64,000 nucleotides of DNA from Microvirga aerophila (GCF_003332305.1 NZ_QOIO01000004.1:1-64000), one strand, 5' to 3'. Positions 25,710-34,894 are shown, counted from the first letter of the stretch. The notes: a model not told the origin generated them from the letters alone. A program made the numbers and translations.

Positions 25710-25774
25710 ACCCCTTTTGACAATCATCAAGAGAGAGCGTCCTTGAGCTTCTCAGGGCCGCTGTAAGGCACCTC

Positions 25775-26410
25775 ATGCCCAGACGTCACAATAACAAGGG
25801 ACGAAGTACAACAGAGCGCTTCGTGTCTCTTCCGCACTACATGCTGCTGTCACCTGCCTGGCGCTCGCTCTCGCCTGTTGCGCGCAGTATCCTTATCGAA
25901 CTCGCCGCCATCTACAACTGTAGCAACAACGGTCGCCTAGCACTGTCGGCCCGCGATGCCGCCGAACGGATGCGCTGCTCCAAGAACACAGCCGCGCGGG
26001 CATTCTTTGAGCTGATACAAAAGGGCTTTGCCGACCTATGCTCTCGCGGGCATTTCGACCGCAAGACTCCGCACGCGGCGGAGTACCGTCTGACGATGCA
26101 CCGATGCGACCGTACCGGCGAGCGTTCCTCAAAACGCTTTATGAGCTGGCGTCCTGACCAACCAGAATCTGTAGCCGGTACCGCGAGAGGTACAGCCGGT
26201 GCCACCACAGAGACAGTAACCCGCCGCACGAAAGAAAATTGCCGGGATCTGTCCCCCACACGGGACCGCTGCAGCCATTTGGAAGCCGCCAACGGTGTCA
26301 CTACAGGTACACATATAATCTACCAGAGGGGGTGTGGGGTGGAGGAAGTGGAACAACACTCAGGAGCAGTTGCGGGCGGGCAAGTTGGAGGGCACCGCCA
26401 TGCCTCGTGA
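25775..26410 (+). CDS. Helix-turn-helix replication-initiator-like island protein
   Basis: A 211-residue protein. Residues 15-110 (RFVSLPHYMLLSPAWRSLSP, VARSILIELAAIYNCSNNGR, SARDAAERMRCSKNTAARAF) form a helix-turn-helix with the S-x-x-A-R-x-I and N-N-G-R patterns of a family found in Hyphomicrobiales islands and plasmids, distantly like RepA-type initiators. C-terminal 80 residues are low in hydrophobics and probably flexible. It overlaps the start of the next gene by 11 bases. Role in island replication or regulation is inferred. Confidence 0.7.
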   Translation: MPRRHNNKGRSTTERFVSLPHYMLLSPAWRSLSPVARSILIELAAIYNCSNNGRLALSARDAAERMRCSKNTAARAFFELIQKGFADLCSRGHFDRKTPHAAEYRLTMHRCDRTGERSSKRFMSWRPDQPESVAGTARGTAGATTETVTRRTKENCRDLSPTRDRCSHLEAANGVTTGTHIIYQRGCGVEEVEQHSGAVAGGQVGGHRHAS

Positions 26411-26977
26411 CCGGTTGCGCCTTACACTTGAGAGCGGGCCCAAGGTGGATCTGGCAAAGCTCATCCCAAGCGGCTCTGGTAGGCCGGGCAGCCATATCCA
26501 ATGCGTGCTCACCTATGGCTCGGGCGAGATAGTCAGAGCGGATCTCAAGCTGCACGAGGATGGCGGTTTGTTGGAACTGTCATGCGGTAGTGACCGACAG
26601 ACATTCCCGCTGGTGTTTTCGCCACGGCATTTTGGGGGCCTGCAATGGTATGCCATCTGTCCCAGAAGCAGACGGCGGGCTCGCGTACTCTACAGAACGT
26701 TGGAGCGACTGCATTCGCCAGTCGACACGGTTGGGGCCGCAAGGCGGCCTATGCCTCGCAGTTCCTTGACCCTATCGGGCGGGCGTGGCGAACGAAGGCA
26801 AAGGTCAAAGCGGCTCTCCTCGGAGAGGAGGATCCAGACGAATGGGACCTGCCGCCCAAGCCGAAAGGCATGCGGTGGGCAACATATGAGAAGTGGGAGG
26901 CCGAGTACAATGCCGCTGAGGCGATGCTCAATGCGCATCTAGTCCTGGCAGCAGCGCGGCTGATGAAGTGGCGGTAA
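26400..26977 (+). pseudogene. Island gene of unknown function broken by a frameshift
   Basis: ATG 26400 has GGAGG upstream. The first frame reads DRLRLTLESGPKVDLAKLIP and FGGLQWYAICPRSRRRARVLY, then fails. The family continuation, GATAFASRHGWGRKAAYASQ, FLDPIGRAWRTKAKV, DEWDLPPKPKGMRWATYEKW and the tail ending ARLMKWR, is read in the -1 frame to a stop at 26977. The break lies near 26695; one missing base would explain it. The C-x-x-S-x-R-x-R cluster hints at a metal-binding or DNA-binding protein, common in Hyphomicrobiales islands but uncharacterised. Confidence 0.78.
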
Positions 26978-27047
26978 CCACTAGATTTGGCTATCAACGC
27001 TATGCGTCATCCGACCGAGAACGCTCGCGGGCCTTTTGCACAAGAAA

Positions 27048-27077
27048 GGTCCGAATGAGTCGATGCTCATTCGGACC
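27048..27077 (-). terminator. Perfect 12-bp stem terminator
   Basis: GGTCCGAATGAG and CTCATTCGGACC around a six-base loop. Read on the minus strand it is followed by TTTCTTG and lies 37 bases past the DUF1236 gene. Confidence 0.75.
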
Positions 27078-27113
27078 TCCACCAATGATAGAGGGTCTTG
27101 TAGGGATTAGCCT

Positions 27114-27524
27114 TTAGCGGACGACTTGAACAATCCGACGGGTGCCCGGCTCGACGAGAACAGGGGTGTCGTTGACAATCGTATATCGATAGCCGCGCAC
27201 GCCGTACTCGGCTGGAACCTCATAATAGGTCACTCCGGATTCAGGTAAAACAGCACCCACGCGAACCTCTTCCGCATAACGGTAGGGTTGCGGGCTCTGT
27301 GTGACGACATACTGACGAAACTGGGGCTGCTGTTGCTCGGAGATGCCCCCGACAATCGCACCACCAATTGCGCCAACAGCGGCACCAATCGGGCCGCCAA
27401 CAATTGCGCCGCCAACCGCACCTGTCGCCGCTCCAGTCGCTGCGCCCCCACCCGACTGCGCGAATACCACAGTCGGCAGTAGGAGCGTCAGAGCGGCTCC
27501 AGCGATAAGTATTCTGCGAGACAT
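27114..27524 (-). CDS. DUF1236 envelope protein with glycine zipper
   Basis: A 136-residue exported protein. Signal peptide residues 1-22 (ILIAGAALTLLLPTVVFA). Residues 25-62 are a glycine zipper (GAATGAVGGAIVGGPIGAAV) able to insert in membranes. Residues 70-136 are the DUF1236 module (GVTYYEVPAEYGVRGYRYTI, NDTPVLVEPGTRRIVQVVR). DUF1236 proteins are abundant in Methylobacteriaceae and Bradyrhizobiaceae; function unknown, often stress-related. Likely island cargo. Confidence 0.85.
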   Translation of the reverse strand: MSRRILIAGAALTLLLPTVVFAQSGGGAATGAATGAVGGAIVGGPIGAAVGAIGGAIVGGISEQQQPQFRQYVVTQSPQPYRYAEEVRVGAVLPESGVTYYEVPAEYGVRGYRYTIVNDTPVLVEPGTRRIVQVVR

Positions 27525-27637
27525 AAGGGAAAACTCCTGAAAAACTTCATTGTCTCAACGGGCAGGAAGCGCAGCCGTTCCCTTCCAATCATCTTTTGTA
27601 TGCCCCAACACGACATGCGGAAGGCGCGGCATTCCGG

Positions 27638-27793
27638 TCAGATGCTGGCCAGCAGAAGACTTACCCCGATGAACGAACCAATTGAGGCAACAAAAAGCAC
27701 GGATGCGCGCTGGAACGACGGGCCGGTATTGGGGAGGTGCTCAGAGTACGAATGAATGTTCCGTACGGCTTCGGAATGTCGGATGGTGTTCAT
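27638..27793 (-). CDS. Small membrane protein, 51 aa
   Basis: A hydrophilic N-terminal half (MNTIRHSEAVRNIHSYSEHL) and one membrane helix at the C-terminus (ASVLFVASIGSFIGVSLLLA). The ATG is preceded by CAGGAGAAGCTT, an excellent ribosome site. No family known to me. Confidence 0.65.
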   Translation of the reverse strand: MNTIRHSEAVRNIHSYSEHLPNTGPSFQRASVLFVASIGSFIGVSLLLASI

Positions 27794-28093
27794 AAGCTTC
27801 TCCTGCATGCGGGTTAACAGCGGTCGGTCAGCAAACGCAGGCAGATTCCAGTCTATTCCATCACGAAGTTTTTAGGAATGTTTCAAGCGCACTCGCTCAG
27901 GCTCTATATCTTTTCAGCCATAGCCGTGACGCAGCTCTAGCGAGGAGATTTCCAATCCGAAGTCAATAGAGCGCTTTGACGCCGAGGGGTGCGCTCTATA
28001 GCTACCCAAGTTGCTCCTTTCCAACGTGGAGGCCCTCACGCTACCTTCATCTTCCATGGCTCAATAAGCTTAAGCGGCACTAGGGGGCAATCT

Positions 28094-29002
28094 TTGCGTA
28101 ATCCAAGACAGTCCAACGCCTTCGTTGCATGTGCTTTCGTGTTGTTTGCTTCTTCTGCCTCGGCAGAAACGTCGGATGCCGACTTCCCGCTGATCCCCCT
28201 GCCTCCCGTCATTGAGGAGCTCATAGGGATGCCACAAGCTTATACACCAGGGCGTCGGGCTCATCTCGACACTATCAGGCGTGAGGCAGAGCAAGCGGGC
28301 CTTCCTGCCGAGATTGCGGATGCAGTGGCGCAGGTTGAGAGTGCTTACAATCCGCGAGCTGTGGGGGGCGTTGGTGAGGTCGGACTCATGCAGATACGCC
28401 CGACGACCGCGGCGATGCTCGGCTACAGGGGCACCTTGAATGGGCTGTTCGAGCCTGAGACCAACATCCGCTATGGGGTCATGTATCTGGCTCGTTCCTG
28501 GAAGCTTGCTGATGGCAACCTCTGCCGCACCTTGATGAAATACCGCGCCGGTCATGGCGAGGAGCGTATGACACAGCTCTCCGTGGAGTATTGCCAGCGG
28601 GTCCGGAGCCACTTAGCCACAATCGGATCTCCACTGGGGGCTGGAGCCGTTCCTGCAAAAGGTGTGGCTTCCACTCCCTTTGGAGCAGCCAGGACTGTGG
28701 TAAGCGCTGACATCAAGGCAGTGGCCAGATCTGTTGCTTTCACCCCTGTCAGGAGAGAGGGGAGCGCAACTTCAGCTGTCCACGTTTTACCTCCTCAGCG
28801 ACCCGCGAAGGGATTACGGCTGGCGATGGCAGGCCCACCCGGACTGTCTCCTGCAGAAGCCCGTAACCTCGTTCGACTTCAGGAAAAACAGAAAGCCAGA
28901 AGGATGGCAGTTCGGCAGATGTGGGCTGCCCATGAGGCGCGGATGCGGACCATAACCGCGAGGCTAAGGCCAGAAAGTCTCCGCATTGCAAGCGGGAGTT
29001 GA
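28094..29002 (+). CDS. Lytic transglycosylase (SLT domain)
   Basis: A 302-residue exported peptidoglycan-cleaving enzyme. From TTG 28094 the N-terminus reads as a signal peptide (SNAFVACAFVLFASSASA before ETSD). The SLT domain spans about 60-170: DAVAQVESAYNPRAVG holds the catalytic E, GEVGLMQIRPTTAAMLGYRG is the G-L-M-Q-I motif, NIRYGVMYLARS and LMKYRAGHG follow. The C-terminal 110 residues are basic and unstructured-looking. A GTG at 27989 would lengthen the N-terminus but bury the signal. Likely cargo, possibly aiding transfer through the cell wall. Confidence 0.83.
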   Translation: MRNPRQSNAFVACAFVLFASSASAETSDADFPLIPLPPVIEELIGMPQAYTPGRRAHLDTIRREAEQAGLPAEIADAVAQVESAYNPRAVGGVGEVGLMQIRPTTAAMLGYRGTLNGLFEPETNIRYGVMYLARSWKLADGNLCRTLMKYRAGHGEERMTQLSVEYCQRVRSHLATIGSPLGAGAVPAKGVASTPFGAARTVVSADIKAVARSVAFTPVRREGSATSAVHVLPPQRPAKGLRLAMAGPPGLSPAEARNLVRLQEKQKARRMAVRQMWAAHEARMRTITARLRPESLRIASGS

Positions 29003-29013
29003 AGGGTGCCCGC

Positions 29014-29154
29014 ATGGAAGAGGATCGTCTGTCCAGGCCTGAAAAGGGCGTGCGGTGGCGCACTTATGAGCGATGGGGGGCTAAGTACGATGCGGAGAAG
29101 ATGCTGGATGCGCAACTCATCATGGCAGCAGCGCGGATGATGAAGCGGCTGTAG
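29014..29154 (+). pseudogene. Duplicated C-terminal remnant of the 26400-26977 family
   Basis: An open frame of 46 codons reads RPEKGVRWRTYERWGAKYDA, then EKMLDAQLIMAAARMMKRL, clearly related to the tail of the gene at 26400-26977 (KGMRWATYEKWEAEYNAAEA). Only the last 40 residues are present, so it is a fragment despite lacking internal stops. Confidence 0.7.
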
Positions 29155-29285
29155 CGACGAAGTATGTGTGGTCGTCTTAGCTAGAAAGGCCGGTCTGCAG
29201 TCTTTGGGCCGCACGGGAGTAGCTCAGGTTCTTACAGTCACCTGACTATCGCCTCCAGAGTGGCATTTCGCGGACAGCACAACCT

Positions 29286-29570
29286 CTATGCAAATGTCCT
29301 TTGGATTTGCCTCTCCAGCTTGTCAATCTCTCGCACGTAGGGATCACGTCGCTCGCGATGGCACTTCGCGAGTGTTGCAATGGCTCTCTGTTTGAGAGGC
29401 TCTTCGATTGGGCTCTTCAGGATCGTCTCCCGATCCTTCTGAAACTCAAAATCGATGTCGGCCAAAGCCCCCAGCAATGACTGCATCAAAGGCAGAATAT
29501 CTGGCGAGTAGGTGTCAGGAGGCTGTCGAGACGTTCCCGAGATCAAGCGTTTGAGCATGGCAGACGACAT
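29286..29570 (-). CDS. Hypothetical protein, 94 aa
   Basis: Not recognised. Helical, charged, with a C-terminal heptad-like helix (YVREIDKLERQIQRTF). No signal or membrane segment. Reasonable codon use and an uninterrupted frame are the only support. Confidence 0.45.
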   Translation of the reverse strand: MSSAMLKRLISGTSRQPPDTYSPDILPLMQSLLGALADIDFEFQKDRETILKSPIEEPLKQRAIATLAKCHRERRDPYVREIDKLERQIQRTFA

Positions 29571-29685
29571 TGTGGTCCTCCGAGTTCTTGCTGTTCTTGA
29601 GTAACGTCGCTGACGCGCGACGCTATGGTGTGAGGCTCTGGTGCAGATCTACGGAGAGCAGGCCTGGCTCTTGAGAAATTGGAGA

Positions 29686-29883
29686 CTAATGGAGCACCTC
29701 TGGGCGCTCAGTCATAAAAAGGGACGGCCGCTTCCAGACGAAAAAATGATTCTGGTCCGCAAGGCCCAAATCCTGAACCTTTTCGAGGCGCGCGATTTGC
29801 GCCTCGACGGCTGCGAGTTGACGCTCAAGTCGGCTGATTTGCCGGCGCTTGCTCGGCAGCAGCTTCTTTTTATTGCCTTTCAT
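29686..29883 (-). CDS. Small basic coiled-coil protein, 65 aa
   Basis: From ATG 29883: a lysine-rich start (MKGNKKKLLPSKRRQISRLE) and a coil (RQLAAVEAQIARLEKVQDLG). GGTGAG precedes the start. The frame on the opposite strand (29641-29886) is also open but has no ribosome site or recognisable pattern. Function unknown. Confidence 0.45.
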   Translation of the reverse strand: MKGNKKKLLPSKRRQISRLERQLAAVEAQIARLEKVQDLGLADQNHFFVWKRPSLFMTERPEVLH

Positions 29884-30111
29884 TGACTCACCCCATGCAC
29901 AGCGATGCCATCGCCCTCTTAAACTGATGCTTAGCAATATGCTGGCGGTAACCGCGCCCCGAAATCTCGCCTCGTATGCATGGGACTATGCTGATTCGGG
30001 AGCAATCGGTCTGTCGGGAAGCCGACACACCGCAAGGGTTTTTTAACTTACATTAAACTGCTGCGGTGAGTTGAATGGGTGAATAGGTGAAGGTGCGGCT
30101 CCTTAGAAAAA

Positions 30112-30255
30112 GGATTTGGGCGAGCGAGACCCACCCAAGCCGAAGGTCATGCGGTGGGCTACCTACGAGCGGTGGGTAGCAGATATGACGCCGCCGAGGA
30201 TATGCTTAATAGTCAGCCTGCCGTGGCAGGGGCGCGGCTGATAAAACGGCTTTAC
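30112..30255 (+). pseudogene. Second C-terminal remnant of the 26400-26977 family, frameshifted
   Basis: One frame reads GERDPPKPKVMRWATYERWV and the other continues RYDAAEDMLNSQPAVAGARLIKRL. Together they match the tail of the gene at 26400-26977. The shift falls near 30180. No upstream part of the gene is present. Confidence 0.7.
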
Positions 30256-30268
30256 GTGAGGTCCACGG

Positions 30269-30508
30269 TTAGTCCAACCAGGACTGGAGGAGCGGCTTGG
30301 CGAGTTGCAGCTGTCTCACAATGCCCTGGTGTGGGACACCCCTTCCCTGAAGATAGGTTTGGATCTGCAGCTTGGCATCTTCCCACGACATACCCTGCTG
30401 ATAGCAGCATTCCAGGTACTTCAATGTCCGTTCGCGGTTTAGCTCAGGAACCGCTAGGGGCGCTTGCTCATCCATGAAGCACTGAGCAACCAGGTCTTCG
30501 CACGCCAT
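30269..30508 (-). CDS. Hypothetical protein, 79 aa
   Basis: Not recognised. ATG 30508 has GGAGGCG close upstream. Sequence is soluble and helical (NRERTLKYLECCYQQGMSWE, DAKLQIQTYL), with four cysteines in the first two thirds (C3, C10, and the CC pair near 45). No known motif. Confidence 0.5.
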   Translation of the reverse strand: MACEDLVAQCFMDEQAPLAVPELNRERTLKYLECCYQQGMSWEDAKLQIQTYLQGRGVPHQGIVRQLQLAKPLLQSWLD

Positions 30509-30688
30509 TGGCGCCTCCAGGCATATCGCTGGCACAATGGCATAGTATGTTCTTTGCGCATGCTAAGCGCTAGCTCGTCGAGCCCACAGCACGGGTGACG
30601 AAGTTGCGTTGGCCAAGAGATTCCGATTTGGGAATCGGAACGCTCCAGCCTTTCCAACTGGGGCGGTCCCGTTCCTGTAACCACTGGC

Positions 30689-31648
30689 TTATGCCTGTTT
30701 CGGATGAGCAGTCGGGTGATGTGCAGACCTCAGCGCTGTAACGCTGTAAATCGCAAGCGCTGCCCAGATGGCCGCAAAGGCTAGCGCCTCAACCCACCCA
30801 AATGCCTCGCCATAAACGAGCACGCCAAGTGCAAGTTGGCCTGTTGGCGCCAGGTACTGCAGCAAGCCGATGGTTGAGAGCTTTAGCCTCCGAGCTGCCG
30901 CTGCAAACCAGATGAGGGGTGCCGCTGTGCTCAGTCCGGTTAGGACGAGCAGAAAGTCGAGGCTCCAGTCGCCTTGAAAGGCAATGGTACTGCCTTGGAG
31001 CAGGGTGAGCCCTAGGTAGCCAAGCGCCAGAGGTGTGAGCAGCAGAGACTCGATGCTGAAGCCAATCAAGGGACTGACTGGTACAGTCTTTCTGACAAGG
31101 CCATAGACGCCGAAGCTGAGAGCCAGCGTCAGTGCAACCCATGGCATCTCGCCCGACGACACAGCAAGCAGAAGTACGCCGGCACCCGCAAGCCCACATG
31201 CCACCACCTGCGCTGGATGAAGCCTCTCCCTGAGGAAGAGAACGCCGAGGGCAACATTGATGAGCGGGTTGATGAAGTACCCCAAGCTCGTTTGAACAAG
31301 ATGACCGTTATTCACCGCCCAAATGTAGACCAGCCAATTCACACCAATCAGTCCGGCTGAAAGGCATAGCAGCGCAAGCCGTCGGCTGAAGACCAGGGCG
31401 TCAGTGAGCTGCCGCACCTGCCGAGCGAAGACAATCAGGCCCAGAGCGAACAGGCTTGACCATACGATGCGATAAGCAAGGATTTGGAGGGGTGGCACAG
31501 CCGAGAGAAGCTTGAAGTGAAGTGGGACGACCAGGCCCCACATGAAGAACGCAGCAAGCGCGTAAAGGACCCCGGCTTTCGCCGTGGCTGCCTCAGAAGC
31601 AGCAGGCTCGGTAGATGTCTTCCTTCTTTCTTCCAGTTGATGTTGCAT
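30689..31648 (-). CDS. rarD: EamA family transporter, RarD type
   Basis: A 319-residue membrane protein with ten predicted helices in two EamA repeats. The first, GVLYALAAFFMWGLVVPLHF and LQILAYRIVWSS, and the segment NWLVYIWAVNNGHLVQTSLG, YFINPLINVALG match RarD, a subgroup of drug/metabolite exporters named for chloramphenicol sensitivity. The substrate is unknown. It appears as cargo inside the island, alone on its strand with no partner genes. Confidence 0.88.
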   Translation of the reverse strand: MQHQLEERRKTSTEPAASEAATAKAGVLYALAAFFMWGLVVPLHFKLLSAVPPLQILAYRIVWSSLFALGLIVFARQVRQLTDALVFSRRLALLCLSAGLIGVNWLVYIWAVNNGHLVQTSLGYFINPLINVALGVLFLRERLHPAQVVACGLAGAGVLLLAVSSGEMPWVALTLALSFGVYGLVRKTVPVSPLIGFSIESLLLTPLALGYLGLTLLQGSTIAFQGDWSLDFLLVLTGLSTAAPLIWFAAAARRLKLSTIGLLQYLAPTGQLALGVLVYGEAFGWVEALAFAAIWAALAIYSVTALRSAHHPTAHPKQA

Positions 31649-31765
31649 AGGCTAGCCGTCTTCCCCTCAAGCGCTTGGGTCCGTCCTAGTTGAATTAAGA
31701 TGGGACGGATAGGTGCTATGCGCCTTGCCGGGTTAGTGATGGTCTAACCTGTCAACAGCGCTGGG

Positions 31766-32101
31766 CTACTTATCCAGGAGCGGGTCAGACTTTGGGTATT
31801 CCCCATCGGGCGGAGCAAGCAGCACTCTGATGGACGCCTTTTCGCGCTCAGGCACGTGTTCGGGCCGGTCCCTCATCGTGTTCCGTGCCTGTGGCATGCG
31901 TTGTGAACCGGTGAAGCGCATGTCCATCAAGTGCCGAAGCTGCGGCGCAGTTAAATCCATGATGGTGGCGTTCCGCCAGCGGCGACAGTAGGTTTTCTTG
32001 CGTGTGAGGAAGTCCCAGAAGCCGTTTGAGTCGTATTCGACCCACAGCCGGAGCTGACCGGTTATCGTTCTACGGAAGTCATAGTGTCCCGTCAGAGCCA
32101 T
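31766..32101 (-). CDS. Hypothetical protein, 111 aa
   Basis: ATG 32101 is preceded by AAGGAGAG, which decides this start over 32200. The first 65 residues (MALTGHYDFRRTITGQLRLW, VEYDSNGFWDFLTRKKTYCR) look like a small beta-rich fold with many aromatics; the rest is charged. Not recognised. Confidence 0.5.
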   Translation of the reverse strand: MALTGHYDFRRTITGQLRLWVEYDSNGFWDFLTRKKTYCRRWRNATIMDLTAPQLRHLMDMRFTGSQRMPQARNTMRDRPEHVPEREKASIRVLLAPPDGEYPKSDPLLDK

Positions 32102-32499
32102 GCGACTCTCCTTGAGACTGGAGCGCGTCGAACCGGCTTCGTTCGCCTTTGCCGGCCGCATCAGCATTGTAACACAGAATGCCTTTCGCGCTGCAGCCAC
32201 TCTTATACCTTCAGAGCTTTATGCTAAGACTCATGGCACTGGGTTGGTGCTTCGATAGCGGCGCCACTTCTTCACCTCAAAAGGCTATCTGCTTTCAGGC
32301 GCAACCTTCTCCGGTCCCTGATGACGGAATTATTTCTGGCAACCGGTTGTGTAAGCGACCTGCCAAAGCGCTAGCCGCCTAAGAAGGCATGAGGTGAAGC
32401 CGTTACGGTAGGCGGGGATGCCACCACAATCTTCAGTCTGGCGCAGTCCAGTAAGTATCTTTACGCTCAACGAATCGGGTGCTGACCGGAGATGCCTTG
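32102..32499. other. Spacer upstream of parA, 398 bases, no gene seen
   Basis: Lies between divergent genes. Short frames here have no ribosome site. I saw no iteron-like or parS-like repeat by eye. Confidence 0.4.
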
Positions 32500-33189
32500 A
32501 TGCACGTTGTTGCCTTCGTCACTCAGAAGGGAGGCACTGGAAAGAGCAGTCTAGCACTCTCCCTTGCTGTGGCTGCAGTACAGAGCGGCCTCAGGGTTGC
32601 CGTTCTTGACACCGATCCGCAGGACACGGCTGGCGAATGGTACAAGCGGCGCGCCGCCGAGCAGCCAGAGGTACACTCCCTGCCTTGGACCTATCTGTCC
32701 TCGCGCATCTACACCCTCGACCGGCAAGGCTACGACCTCGCAATCGTGGACACTCCTGGAGCGGACAGCCATGCCGCGCAAGGGTGCATGAGAGAGGCTC
32801 ATTTCTGCCTGCTGCCGGTCCGGCCCAGCGTGGCTGATATCGAAGCCAGCAAGGCCACCGTGCGCTACCTGCACGAGCGAGCCAAGCCCTTCGCCTTTGT
32901 CCTCAACCAATGCCCGACGGGCGGACGAACGAGCCGGACCTCCAACGCGCGCATGGCGCTCCAACTGCTCGGCAGCCTGTGTGACGCAACCCTCGCTCTT
33001 CGCTCTGACCACATGGACGCTCTTGCGTCAGGGTTGGGCGTTACTGAGTTTGCCCCCTCCGGAAAAGCAGCCGACGAGGTCCGTGCGGTTCTTGATTGGC
33101 TAAGGACGAAGCTGAGACGGCTGGATGGAGCAGAAGCAGACAAGGAGGTTTGGGAGGCGGACGACCAAAGTGCAAGCAGGGCCAGTTGA
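32500..33189 (+). CDS. parA: Orphan ParA-family ATPase
   Basis: A 229-residue deviant Walker A ATPase: KGGTGKSS near residue 12, DTDPQDTAGEWYKRR (A-prime region) near 37, and DLAIVDTPGADS (Walker B) near 80. This short form lacks an N-terminal DNA-binding domain, like Type Ib ParA or MipZ-like plasmid partition proteins. No parB or centromere-like array was found beside it, so it may act with a partner elsewhere or maintain the excised island. GGAGATG precedes ATG 32500. Confidence 0.85.
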   Translation: MHVVAFVTQKGGTGKSSLALSLAVAAVQSGLRVAVLDTDPQDTAGEWYKRRAAEQPEVHSLPWTYLSSRIYTLDRQGYDLAIVDTPGADSHAAQGCMREAHFCLLPVRPSVADIEASKATVRYLHERAKPFAFVLNQCPTGGRTSRTSNARMALQLLGSLCDATLALRSDHMDALASGLGVTEFAPSGKAADEVRAVLDWLRTKLRRLDGAEADKEVWEADDQSASRAS

Positions 33190-33262
33190 TGTTCTAGGCC
33201 AAGCGCACTGTTGGACCTTCTATGACGCTCACGCCAAGCAGGGCTGATAGAGCGGTTGAGCC

Positions 33263-33481
33263 TCAGCCTAAGGGGCCCTGAGCCTCTTTATCAGCCAACC
33301 GTCTTGCCGCCTCATGGATCAGCAGATGCCAGTGGCGGTCCACGTCTTGTTCGATGAGTCTCTTGCGCTCCTCTTTGGAAGCGCGGGGATACCATCCTGC
33401 ATCTTGGATCCTCTTCCGGATTATAGAGCGGGCCTCAGCCTCAATATCGTCATCCTTGAGACGACTGGACATCGAACGCAC
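33263..33481 (-). CDS. Hypothetical charged helical protein, 72 aa
   Basis: GTG 33481 has GGGAGGG six bases upstream, better than ATG 33472. The protein is highly charged and helical (LKDDDIEAEARSIIRKRIQD, KEERKRLIEQDVDRHWHLLI). No domain known to me. Confidence 0.55.
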   Translation of the reverse strand: MRSMSSRLKDDDIEAEARSIIRKRIQDAGWYPRASKEERKRLIEQDVDRHWHLLIHEAARRLADKEAQGPLG

Positions 33482-33643
33482 TGACCCTCCCTTAGCTTGG
33501 CAGGAACGTCATAAGTTCTTGTTTTGTTCCAAGGACGGATCGATGATGCGGCCTCGGCTTGCACAACCAGAGCAGTCAGTATCGGGATGCAGACCTCGGT
33601 CGCGATGCCCATATCTGAAGCGGCGTTCCACGAGGTGCCTCCA

Positions 33644-33889
33644 ATGCATGACGACCAAGGCCGGCCCGATACTGTTCCAGATGATTTCGACAAGGCCGCG
33701 CGCATCAGCTTCCGTGATTACCCGAGTTCGGCTCTGGTCGCGATTGCAGCCCTCACCTCGGGTTTGGCATGGCTGCTCTACAAGCGGCAGAGCCGAAAGA
33801 GCGCTACTCAGCCCACCAATCCCGATGATATTGCAGCAGCGAAAGGCTCCATCCAACAAGCGAAGCCATTAGGTGGAGACAACGTCTGA
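33644..33889 (+). CDS. Small single-span membrane protein, 81 aa
   Basis: ATG 33644 has GAGGTG upstream. A soluble N-terminus (MHDDQGRPDTVPDDFDKAAR) leads to one membrane helix (SSALVAIAALTSGLAWLLY) and a polar tail. No family recognised. The frame can be opened to 33524 but without a ribosome site. Confidence 0.55.
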   Translation: MHDDQGRPDTVPDDFDKAARISFRDYPSSALVAIAALTSGLAWLLYKRQSRKSATQPTNPDDIAAAKGSIQQAKPLGGDNV

Positions 33890-34213
33890 GCCCGATGAAC
33901 CCGTGCAAGACGTGCTGCGACACACAGCAGCCCAAGCCAGTTGAGCGGTATCGTGTATCGACAGGCAGGAGGTTTCCATGGCCCACTCAGCGGTATCGTT
34001 CGCTCTAGGAGTGATTGGGCCACTGGCTTTGGTGAGCTGACTCATCATCCAGCATTGAGGTGCAATCGCTCGTCACGGTTTGTTCATTTTTCAAGCGCAG
34101 CCTTCTCCTGTGCCTTGTCGGCACATTCCTCCCTGACATGGTCGCAGACGCGGCCTAACTGGAGCGCCAGACGGAAGGGCGCTCTTTCTTTGACGTTGGA
34201 GGCAACGGCTGCC

Positions 34214-34333
34214 TCATTGCGTCAAGAGCATCGGCCGCTTGGTTGTAGCAATGTCTCGGGAAGAAATAAGGCTAACCAGTTGTCTGTTAGCTCAGCAGAC
34301 AGCAAGGCTTGCGACCATAACGACCAACAACAT
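34214..34333 (-). pseudogene. Decayed copy of the 47-aa membrane protein
   Basis: On the minus strand the frame reads MLLVVMVASLAVC, a TGA stop, then ANRQLVSLISSRDIATTKRP, aligned with WISGQLVSLIPSHDVATTER of the intact gene at 35015-35158. The start region and membrane helix have diverged. Confidence 0.65.
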
Positions 34334-34780
34334 ACGCCGGCCACGCCCGCCTCATCGGTTGTCCTATTCTAGTCAGCGTCGCTGTGACTTGTAACTAGCA
34401 GGGCAGAATACCTGCACCACTCGTGGAGCCCATGTTCCTGCCTGCACAAGCTTGCCGACTTGGCTTTAATAGTGCGGGGTTTACCCTAGGGACAGTCCGA
34501 CTATTCGCTCTCCGATGGCTAATTTAAAGGCCAAGGCGAGCCCAGGCTGCTGAAGACAGCCGGTGAGAGCGGCTCGAAGTTTCGGGAGGAACTGCCCAGG
34601 AAGGGCAGCGAACATACAGCCTAAAGACGTCAGCAGGATCAACTGCCAGGGGCGAGCACGGACGGACTGCCGCCCCCTCCCTTTTCATCTGGCCTGTCGG
34701 GCGGGTAGGCATTTGAGGACATGTTTCCTGTCGCTCGCGCTCATGCTAATAAGCTGCACTGCTGTCAAGCGTTTGGATGT

Positions 34781-34894
34781 GTGTCCTTGAGTGAAGTTCT
34801 GGTCGATTACCTATCATGGCAGGAGCTTGTGTTTGCCGGGGCAGCCTTGCTCGTTGCTCTGGCAATCTGTGCATGGGAGGCTTTGTCAAGCTAA
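34781..34894 (+). CDS. Possible tiny membrane peptide, 37 aa
   Basis: From GTG 34781 the frame reads LSEVLVDYLSWQELVFAGAA then LLVALAICAWEALSS, one membrane helix. No convincing ribosome site; it could be chance. Confidence 0.25.
   Translation: MSLSEVLVDYLSWQELVFAGAALLVALAICAWEALSS

Noticed and set aside
29641..29886. Plus-strand 81-codon frame opposite the small coiled-coil gene
   Set aside because: No ribosome site; the minus-strand frame has better start and coil character.
33941..34372. 143-codon plus-strand frame in the gene-poor island part
   Set aside because: Serine- and arginine-rich sequence with no domain, overlapping the recognisable decayed minus-strand gene.
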